Of a stretch of 5,824 nucleotides of DNA, positions 1-5,110 are shown one piece after another. The position numbers and the translations under genes are program-made. The DNA is from Pseudomonadota bacterium (lineage in GTDB: Bacteria; Pseudomonadota; Alphaproteobacteria; Rhizobiales; Methyloligellaceae). The stretch spans positions 1 through 5,824 of the forward strand of contig JADFHH010000127.1 of the NCBI GenBank assembly GCA_022567275.1, written 5' to 3'. How positions within the stretch are numbered: the first letter of the stretch is position 1; the number at the start of each line of letters is the position of its first letter. Under the pieces are notes generated by a model. The model saw only the letters and a program-made list of their open reading frames with translations, searched no databases and was not told the origin of the DNA.

Positions 1-108
1 ACGTCAGCGCACCAAAGCGCACAAAACCGTAAGAAACTTGAAAAAACTTTATTTTACTTAAAACCCCCAGGCTGTGGCAGAGGGACGAGAGGTCTCGGGC
101 TTCCGACT
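1..108. other. Left flank outside the IS, no gene supported
   Basis: This stretch precedes the insertion sequence. Positions 1-70 are fairly AT-rich (A and T runs around 30-64), and the rest is GC-rich. Two near-identical 10-bp units, GCGCACCAAA and GCGCACAAAA, lie in tandem at 7-26. One minus-strand frame stays open across all 108 bp, but it is too short to support a gene and I recognise no family in it. It does not continue the Rieske gene that is cut at the other end of the IS. No RNA gene or clear promoter is visible. Confidence 0.4.
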
Positions 109-135
109 TGTCAAGGCCGGATCAAAAAGGGGCCA
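109..135 (+). repeat. IS21 left terminal inverted repeat
   Basis: The outer 27 bp of the istB-side end begin with TG and match the reverse complement of 2654-2680 at 21 of 27 positions. The best-conserved core is GCCGGATCAA. The transposase is expected to bind here. The assignment rests on the paired repeat at the opposite end. Confidence 0.85.
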
Positions 136-159
136 CTGGGCCGGATCAAAATAGGGCCA
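116..159 (+). repeat. Tandem terminal repeats L1 and L2 of the IS
   Basis: Two 20-bp copies lie 24 bp apart, L1 at 116-135 and L2 at 140-159. Both start GCCGGATCAAAA and end GGGCCA, and they differ at only two positions. Multiple transposase-binding repeats at each end are a known IS21 trait. The opposite end has one good copy (2654-2673) and one degenerate copy (around 2632-2645). Confidence 0.8.
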
Positions 160-285
160 GTCTGGTTTGTTTGAGTTGCGGTTGCGGACGGTTGTCCATA
201 GCCGCCGCGCCGCGGAGTGCCCTTATTAGGCTGACACAGCGGTGCGGGGGCTGTGGGCAAGCAGGGCTCGGGGTGGATGTTGTGC

Positions 286-1041
286 TCAGGAGCCTTTTCG
301 GCGGCGGCTCTGGGCGAGCCGGTAGCTTTCGCCGTTCATTTCGAGGATATGGACGTTGTGGGTGAGGCGGTCGAGCAAAGCGCCGGTGAGCCGTTCGGTG
401 CCGAAGGTCTCGGTCCACTCGTCGAAGGGCAGGTTCGAGGTGACGATGACGGCTCCGCGCTCATAGCGCTGGCTGAAGATCTCGAACAGCAGCTCGGCTC
501 CGGTCTTCGAGAGGGGCACGAAGCCAAGCTCGTCGACGATCAGCAGATGCTGGCTGAAGAGCTGCTTCTGCAGACGCAGCAGGCGCTTCTCGTCCGCCGC
601 CTCCATCAGTTCATGGACCAGGGCGGCTGTGGTGGTGAAGCGGACCTTGTAGCCCTTCTGGCAGGCCGCGAGCCCGAGACCGAGGGCGATGTGGGTCTTG
701 CCGGTGCCGCTGGGTCCGAGCGCAATAATATTCTCCCGCCGCTCAATGTATTCGCAACGCGCCAGCTCTGTGACCAAAACCTTATTCAGCGATGGAATCA
801 CCTTGAAGTCGAAGCTGTCGAGGCTCTTGACGCCTGGGAACCTGGCCGCCTTGATGCGGCGCTCGATCATGCGCCGTTCCCGCTCGATCAGCTCCAGCTC
901 CGAGAGACGGAACAGGTAGCGCACGTGATCAACGTTCTCGGCGGCGCACTGGCGGGCGATCTTCTCGTACTCCGCTAAGAATGTCGGGAGCCTTAGCTTC
1001 TTGAGATGATGGTGGAGAAGAACCTGGGGCACATCCGTCAT
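286..1041 (-). CDS. istB: IstB, AAA+ ATPase helper of IS21 transposition
   Basis: IstB is the DnaA/DnaC-like AAA+ ATPase that binds DNA, selects the target and activates the IstA transposase. The 251-residue product is full length for the family. An N-terminal helical region (about 1-95) is followed by the ATPase domain. Walker A is GPSGTGKTH at 109-117, Walker B is LLIVDELG at 166-173, a sensor-like TSN lies at 201-203, and the conserved LLDRL lies at 222-226. I chose the ATG at 1041 because it overlaps the istA stop as ATGA, implying coupled translation. An in-frame upstream extension to 1158 would lie inside istA and matches nothing in the family. The frame has no disruptions. With istA broken, the protein probably has no partner encoded in this copy. 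Confidence 0.93.
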   Translation of the reverse strand: MTDVPQVLLHHHLKKLRLPTFLAEYEKIARQCAAENVDHVRYLFRLSELELIERERRMIERRIKAARFPGVKSLDSFDFKVIPSLNKVLVTELARCEYIERRENIIALGPSGTGKTHIALGLGLAACQKGYKVRFTTTAALVHELMEAADEKRLLRLQKQLFSQHLLIVDELGFVPLSKTGAELLFEIFSQRYERGAVIVTSNLPFDEWTETFGTERLTGALLDRLTHNVHILEMNGESYRLAQSRRRKGS

Positions 1042-2557
1042 GCCCTCGCCTCGAGCAGGCTCATATAGGAGCCCGGCGATGTGGTCTCCACATGCGCCCT
1101 GGGCAGATAGGGATAGACATCGAGGTCGAGCTTCGGGGGACGGCGCTCGACCCGGCACAGCACCAGATGTTTGACTGCGTCATAACCAATGGCGCCCAGG
1201 CGCAACGCGGCCTTTACGGCACCGTGCACCTCATCAGCGTGGAAGATCTCCATGAGCCGGAGCACCTGGACATATTCGCGCTTGCCGGCCTTGCCCATGC
1301 GCGCCTCCAGGAGACGGCGCAGGGTGGCGAACTGGTCCGGCAGCTCCCAGCCCCTCAAGGGCGCGGCCTGATCCAGGGCACCGATCTTCTTCTCCAGGAG
1401 CGGCAGATAGTGGATCGGATCGAAGACCAGGTCTTCTTGGGCGTAGGAACGCCGATGCCGGGCGATGATCTCCGTCCCGCAACCGATCACCACCTCATGG
1501 ACGTAGCCGCGCACCAGAACCTCATGGTGGGCATAGGCCACCGGCACCGAGTAGTCATTGTTCCGATAGCGCACCATGGAGAGGGAGCTGACCCGGGTGC
1601 TCCGCTTCTCGCAGGCGTCATAGGCCGTCGCCGGCAGCCGCATCAGCGCATCAAGGTCCCTGACCAGCCGTTCCTCGATCGTCTCCTTGTGGCCGCGCAG
1701 CCGATCGCCCTGGCGCTTGAGGCACTGCTCCTCAAGCCAAACATTCAAGGCCCCGAAGCTCTCGAAACAGGGAATGGGAACAAGGAAATTGCGACGGGCA
1801 TAGCCAATCAACCCCTCAACCTTGCCCTTATCGTTGCCTTTGCCTGGGCGGCCGAATTTGTCCTGGAACAGATAATGAGATTGTAGCTCGCTGAACACCC
1901 GCGTGCGCTCACGTCTCCCGTCGCCGAGGATCCGGGCCACCGCGATCCTGGTGTTGTCGTAGAGAATGGAGAGCGGAACCCCGCCGAAGAAGGCAAAGGC
2001 CGAGACGTGGCCATCACAGAACGCCTCCGTCGTCTCGCCCGGGTACGCCTTCACGAAGCAGGCGTCGCTGTGGGCCAGAGCCTGCCCCCGCGAAGGCGGA
2101 GGTCCATGGCCAGGAAATGCACCTTGAGCTCCACGCCACCGATCACCGCCAGAGCTTCGCCGAAGTCCACCTGGGCATGACCAGGAGCATGGGTGAGCGG
2201 TACGAACACCTCTTGGGAGTGCTGTCGGTGCTTGCGTACGTAATCCTTGACGATGGTTTTGCCGCCATCAAAGCCGTGCTCGTCGCGCAGCCGCTCGTAG
2301 ATGCGCTTGGCCGTATGACGCTGCTTGCGCGGCCGCGTCTTGTCCTCTTCCAGGATCGCATCGATGAGGCTGATGTAAGGACCGAGCTTGGGCCGCTTTA
2401 TCGGCTTGCTGCGCCGGTAGCCCGGTGGCACCGAATGCTGCAACATCTTATCGACCGTCTTGCGATCAATGCCAAAACGTCTGGCCGCTTCCCGTTTGCT
2501 CAGACCATCATGATGGCACGCGAGCCGAACCCTCCGGTAAATATCCACTTGATACAT
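1038..2557 (-). pseudogene. istA: IstA transposase, frameshifted by an insertion
   Basis: IstA is the DDE/retroviral-integrase-type transposase of IS21 elements. The N-terminal part (ATG at 2557) has a helix-turn-helix region (about residues 18-40) and the first catalytic Asp in AQVDFGE (D131). It then leaves frame near residue 153 and stops at the TGA at 2051-2053. The remainder continues in another frame down to 1038. It carries the second Asp in LYDNT and the Glu in KGNDKGKVEG, 47 residues apart, followed by the C-terminal domain. Together the parts make a normal length of about 500 residues. The break is at 2073-2098, where 26 bases replace what should be a single Pro codon in the usual family sequence MDLPHSDAC, adding 23 bases and shifting frame. 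A GTG at 2054 could in principle start the second part, but that product would lack the DNA-binding domain and the first catalytic Asp. The gene is therefore very probably inactive. Confidence 0.9.
2073..2098. repeat. Short palindromic insertion inside istA
   Basis: On the minus strand, the codons before this segment encode MDL and those after it encode HSDACFVKAYP. Intact IstA proteins have a single Pro between them, so about 23 of these 26 bases are extra. With the next base, the segment holds the hairpin CCGC-GAAG-GCGG (2088-2099), extended imperfectly by flanking C and G bases. From memory, the motif resembles the core of small palindromic repeats scattered in alphaproteobacterial genomes (CCCGC-GAAG-GCGGG type). 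That link is inferred; the extra bases and hairpin are directly visible. Confidence 0.6.
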
Positions 2558-2627
2558 CTCTCCCCGCCTTGCGAATCAGTTGCCTCTGAAACCAAGACGA
2601 TAACGAGTGGCGGAATTTTGCCCCGCC

Positions 2628-2648
2628 GCGACCAGATTATCCGGTCGC
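2628..2648. repeat. Inverted repeat in the istA leader
   Basis: GCGACC at 2628-2633 and GGTCGC at 2643-2648 form a perfect 6-bp inverted repeat around a 9-base spacer. It lies between the outer terminal repeat and istA, and overlaps the degenerate second terminal repeat. It could be a transposase site or a small hairpin in the istA leader. No T tract follows, so a terminator is not supported. Confidence 0.35.
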
Positions 2649-2653
2649 TCAAG

Positions 2654-2680
2654 TGGTCCATTATTGATCCGGCGTTCTCA
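2654..2680 (-). repeat. IS21 right terminal inverted repeat
   Basis: Read on the minus strand from 2680, this end starts TGAGAACGCCGGATCA and pairs with the left repeat at 109-135 (21 of 27 identical). A weaker second copy (around 2632-2645, core CCGGAT) lies farther inside, about 28 bp on, in place of the 24-bp period seen at the left end. istA starts 97 bp inside it. Confidence 0.85.
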
Positions 2681-2828
2681 CCCCATCCCCGACCCTGAAT
2701 CTCGCCCCATGGGTCGAGCAAATCAGCAGCTCGCCGGTCGGATCGAGAAAGCGATCGGCAAAGGTTTCCAGCGGCGTACCCTTATGCGGGCAGCGGTTCA
2801 CTTAGGCGAAGACCTTGCCGCCGCGGCG
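2681..2828 (-). pseudogene. Truncated Rieske [2Fe-2S] domain protein
   Basis: The minus strand encodes a recognisable Rieske cluster-binding segment, with CPHKGTPLE (Cys codon at 2790-2792) and, 24 residues on, CSTHGARF (Cys codon at 2718-2720). These supply the two Cys and two His ligands, and the spacing resembles that of small Rieske ferredoxin-like proteins. The gene is broken twice. A TAA at 2802-2804 sits where relatives usually have an aromatic residue (KVFA-stop-VNRCPH). At the 3' side the coding sequence ends at the IS boundary after GARFRVGDG, and the frame then stops inside the terminal repeat (2661-2663). The rest of the gene is absent beyond the left IS end. The 5' limit is approximate, since similarity fades toward the dehydrogenase start. 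A GTG at 2801 could begin a 46-codon peptide keeping all four ligands, but it would lack most of the fold. Confidence 0.75.
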
Positions 2829-2844
2829 CGGTAGGGTGAGCGCG

Positions 2845-3882
2845 ATGGCTGTGAAACCTAAAATCATACGCACCGACGCGGAGATCGAAATCCCGCGCCT
2901 TGACGCGGCGCTGCGCCGGCGCGGCGAGCTCGTGCTGCTTGCCGATGGGGTCAGCGAGGAGAGGCTTGCGCGCGAGACCCGCGAGGCCGAGCTTCTGCTG
3001 ATGTGCTACACGCCGGTTCCCGCGCGGGTGATTAACCAGGCCGGGCGGCTCAAGGGAATCGTCAAATATGGCGTCGGCATCGACGCCATCGACATAGAAG
3101 CCGCCAAGGCGCGGGGCATTCCGGTCGTCAATGTGCCGGACTATGCGCAAGAAACGGTGGCCGAGGGCGCGTTCGCGCTGATGCTCGCGCTGGCGAAAAA
3201 ACTGCGGCCGCTGCAACAGGCCATGGACGCGCAAGGTTGGGTCTGGCCGGTGCGGGACTGGCTCGCTTGCGATATCTCCGGCAAGACGCTCGGGCTGGTG
3301 GGCTTTGGCAACATCGCACGGAGCATGGCGCGCATGGCCGGACAAGGGTTTCGCGCACATGTGCTGGCCTACAGCCCGCATACTCCCGCCGGCGGCATGC
3401 GCGCGGCCGGAGTGGAGAAATGCGAAAACCTGCGCGAGATGCTGAACAGGTGCGACTTCGTCTCCATCCACGCGGTCCTCACCCCCGAAACCCGCCACCT
3501 GATCGATGCCGGCGCTCTCGAGGCCATGAAGCCCACCGCCTATCTGATCAACACCGCGCGCGGCGCGATTGTGGACGAGGCGGCCCTGGTGCAAGCGCTT
3601 CAAACCGGCCAAATCGCCGGGGCGGCCCTCGATGTCTATTCACGCGAACCGCTCACGGCAACGGGCCACCCGATGAGCGCGTTGTTCAAAATGGATAATG
3701 TGATCCTTACGCCGCATCTCGCATTCTTTACCGCCGAGGCCATGCGGCGGCTTGAAGACGACACCCTCGCGCGCTGCATCGAAATTCTCGAGGGCAAACC
3801 GGTTCTGGTAAAGTCGAAAGACCCGCGCCTTACGAGCCAGACCCGCGGCGTTGTGTTCACGCAACAGGGCGCTCGCCGATGA
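2845..3882 (+). CDS. D-isomer-specific 2-hydroxyacid dehydrogenase
   Basis: This is a cytosolic NAD(P)-dependent oxidoreductase of the family containing D-3-phosphoglycerate, glycerate and D-lactate dehydrogenases, which interconvert 2-oxoacids and D-2-hydroxyacids. At 345 residues it has the usual length. The split substrate-binding domain includes KYGVGIDAID (about 74-83) and NVPDYAQETVAEGAF. The nucleotide-binding domain has the glycine motif VGFGNIA (152-158). The catalytic triad is visible as R239 in NTARG, E268 in SREPL and H291 in LTPHLAF. At the end of the second Rossmann strand, where NAD-specific members usually have Asp, there is Ser (S177 in AYSPHT), so NADP use is possible. The ATG at 2845 is preferred, with a purine-rich GTAGGGTGAG upstream. 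A TTG at 2815 would only add a basic, non-conserved leader lying over the Rieske remnant. The substrate is unknown. The 3' end overlaps the convergent dioxygenase gene by 26 bp. Confidence 0.92.
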   Translation: MAVKPKIIRTDAEIEIPRLDAALRRRGELVLLADGVSEERLARETREAELLLMCYTPVPARVINQAGRLKGIVKYGVGIDAIDIEAAKARGIPVVNVPDYAQETVAEGAFALMLALAKKLRPLQQAMDAQGWVWPVRDWLACDISGKTLGLVGFGNIARSMARMAGQGFRAHVLAYSPHTPAGGMRAAGVEKCENLREMLNRCDFVSIHAVLTPETRHLIDAGALEAMKPTAYLINTARGAIVDEAALVQALQTGQIAGAALDVYSREPLTATGHPMSALFKMDNVILTPHLAFFTAEAMRRLEDDTLARCIEILEGKPVLVKSKDPRLTSQTRGVVFTQQGARR

Positions 3883-4729
3883 CGGTGGTGCGTTCCAGAT
3901 AGCGCGGCTGATCGTCGCCATAGTCCATCACCGCGTAATGCATGGTCGCGCGATTGTCCCAGATGATCAGATCGCGCGGCGACCAGCGATGCCGGTAGAG
4001 GAATTCCGGCCGGGTGCAATGGGCGTAGAGAAAACCCAGCAGCGCCGCGCTTTCGCCCTCATGGAAACCTTCGATATGGCTGGTGAAACCGGGATTGACG
4101 AACAGCGATTTTGCCCCGGTCTCGGCATGGCGGCGCACCACCGGGTGCAGCGCCTTGTTGGCGCCTGCCATATCGTCGTCGACGACCACCGCACTGGCGT
4201 ATTGGGTGCGGGCTGCTTGCGCGAAATCATGCACCGCGTGCAACGGCGCCAGCAATGTTTTCATGGCCTCGCTCAGCGCCGCATAGGCGCTGGTTTGATC
4301 GCAAAAGATGGTGTCGCCGCCGACATCGGGGAGTTGTTTGGCCGACAATATCGAGGCCCCGGCCGGGCGCTCGCGAAAACTCACATCGGAGTGCCAATAT
4401 GTCCCCGCCCCCTTGCGGCCTTTGGGTTTGCCTTGCGAATCCACCTGGTTCGACACCCGGTAAATCTCCGGGTGATCGGGATGAATGTAGATGGAGACGG
4501 TTTCCTGCAAGGGGTCTTCGCCCGGCGCGCCGAACAAAGGCCCGAAACGATGCGAAAAGGCGACATGCTTATCGCTGGCGATATCCTGATCGCGCACCAC
4601 CAGAAGCCCGCCGGCATCGAGCCAGGCCTGCTTCAGGGCGGCCGCCAGATTGCCGCCCGCTTGTGCCACATCGACGCCGGTCACTTCCGCGGCGAACCGC
4701 GGCGTCAGCGCATGAACGTTCAATTCCAT
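3857..4729 (-). CDS. TfdA/TauD-family Fe(II)/2-oxoglutarate dioxygenase
   Basis: These non-heme iron enzymes couple 2-oxoglutarate decarboxylation to hydroxylation, often cleaving sulfonates, sulfate esters or aryloxyalkanoates. The 290-residue product is typical in length. The iron ligands are H113 and D115 in YWHSDVSF and H264 in DNRATMHYAVMDY. T140 in GGDT and the arginines R276 and R280 fit the positions that hold 2-oxoglutarate and an anionic substrate. The C-terminal PEFLYRHRWSPRDLIIWDNR and the SHIEG motif look closer to TfdA-type than to strict taurine dioxygenases, but the substrate cannot be predicted. The ATG at 4729 has a strong AGGGGG five bases upstream. No signal peptide is seen, so it is probably cytosolic. 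It is convergent with the dehydrogenase, so the two genes are not co-transcribed. No frame damage is visible. Confidence 0.93.
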   Translation of the reverse strand: MELNVHALTPRFAAEVTGVDVAQAGGNLAAALKQAWLDAGGLLVVRDQDIASDKHVAFSHRFGPLFGAPGEDPLQETVSIYIHPDHPEIYRVSNQVDSQGKPKGRKGAGTYWHSDVSFRERPAGASILSAKQLPDVGGDTIFCDQTSAYAALSEAMKTLLAPLHAVHDFAQAARTQYASAVVVDDDMAGANKALHPVVRRHAETGAKSLFVNPGFTSHIEGFHEGESAALLGFLYAHCTRPEFLYRHRWSPRDLIIWDNRATMHYAVMDYGDDQPRYLERTTVIGERPVA

Positions 4730-4910
4730 AGCGGCCCCCTCATGTGTGCCTCTGCCTTATCATTTCTATACAGCAGAAGAATTATCAAGGAAATCCATAC
4801 CCGATGGTCCGAAGGGTGCAAAACCCTGTTCTGCCGTGACAGATGAGAATTCAACGAAACGCTGAGTGCGGTGCGGCCGTGGCCCCTCGATAGTCGTAAT
4901 ATGAGAAAAA
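4730..4910. other. Dioxygenase leader and intergenic region
   Basis: This noncoding stretch lies between the dioxygenase start and the att site and is more AT-rich than the genes. On the minus strand, TTGATA (about 4783-4788) and TATAGA (about 4765-4770) upstream of the dioxygenase resemble sigma-70 elements, but they are only 12 bases apart, so no promoter is called. A 5-bp hairpin AGGGT-gcaaa-ACCCT lies at 4813-4827 without a T tract. At 4906-4910 a T run on the minus strand directly follows the tRNA-like CCA end, as in the native downstream sequence of a tRNA gene. No gene is supported. Confidence 0.4.
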
Positions 4911-4955
4911 TGGAGCGGGCGATGAGATTCGAACTCACGACTTCAACCTTGGCAA
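4911..4955 (-). other. att site: 3' half of tRNA-Gly(GCC)
   Basis: The minus strand reads TTGCCAAGG (anticodon loop with GCC and the start of the stem), a variable region, a T arm GTGAG-TTCGAAT-CTCAT, the acceptor strand CGCCCGC, discriminator T and CCA, ending at 4911. This is the 3' half of a tRNA-Gly(GCC). The 5' half is missing: upstream bases do not form the anticodon stem, D arm or 5' acceptor strand. A tRNA 3' fragment beside an integrase gene is the signature of an attachment site created by site-specific integration. Orientation implies that the element lies to the right and that the complete tRNA gene is at its far end, on the minus strand. The exact crossover limits cannot be seen with one copy. 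Confidence 0.8.
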
Positions 4956-4970
4956 TTTTGAGGTCATAGG

Positions 4971-5000
4971 TTTCCGGGAGTTTCCTGTAGCTTCCTGTAG
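4971..5000 (+). repeat. Three tandem 10-bp repeats near att and integrase
   Basis: TTTCCGGGAG, TTTCCTGTAG and CTTCCTGTAG follow one another with a 10-bp period, about one helical turn. A further TTCCTG occurs at 5045-5050. They lie between the att site and the integrase gene, where arm-type binding sites for the N-terminal domain of a tyrosine integrase would be expected. That role is inferred from position and periodicity. Confidence 0.5.
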
Positions 5001-5110
5001 ATGCTATAAATGGCAGTATTTCAGGCTTCCTTCTGCTTATATGGTTCCTGCTTTTTCCTAGACATTCCTCTCAGTTGATTGCTATATGATTGCTGAGGAG
5101 AAGATTCGAC

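Larger units (their letters stand above)
109..2680 (-). mobile_element. IS21-family insertion sequence with broken istA
   Basis: This is a complete-length (2572 bp) IS21-family element by gene content and ends. It has the family's two-gene layout, istA (DDE transposase) then istB (AAA+ helper), both on the minus strand with an ATGA stop/start overlap. The ends begin TGTCAAGGCCGGATCA (left, from 109) and TGAGAACGCCGGATCA (right, reading inward from 2680). They match at 21 of 27 positions, and each end carries a second internal copy of the repeat, as is usual in IS21. The 4-8 bp target duplication expected for this family is not visible: the left flank ends TTCCGACT and the right flank begins CCCCATCC. 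The transposase gene has a frameshifting insertion, so autonomous transposition is unlikely, although an intact relative could act on the ends in trans. Boundaries come from the inverted repeats and could be off by a few bases. Confidence 0.9.

Noticed and set aside
7..26. CRISPR or iteron array suggested by two GCGCACNAAA-like units
   Set aside because: There are only two 10-bp units with no spacers and no further copies, which is too little for either type of array.
253..1886. Long plus-strand open frames (253-978 and 1092-1886) opposite istB and istA
   Set aside because: They are antisense to clear IS21 genes, have low-complexity GC-driven composition and match no family I recognise.
2051..2110. 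Programmed ribosomal frameshifting to make full IstA
   Set aside because: IS21 IstA is normally made from one continuous frame, no slippery run is evident at the junction, and about 23 extra bases fully explain the frame change.
2607..2834. A 75-codon plus-strand open frame across the right IS end
   Set aside because: It spans the IS junction and is antisense to the Rieske motifs, so it is a chance frame.
2782..3612. A 276-codon minus-strand open frame
   Set aside because: It is antisense to the dehydrogenase, which has all catalytic residues. The antisense translation has no recognisable motif.
4813..4827. Rho-independent terminator at the AGGGT/ACCCT hairpin
   Set aside because: The stem is only 5 bp and no T tract follows on either strand.
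3851..4846. A 331-codon plus-strand open frame
   Set aside because: It lies opposite the dioxygenase, whose catalytic motifs are complete on the minus strand. Frames like this are common in GC-rich DNA.
4911..4985. A complete tRNA-Gly gene
   Set aside because: Only the 3' half is present. Upstream bases do not form the anticodon stem, D arm or 5' acceptor strand.
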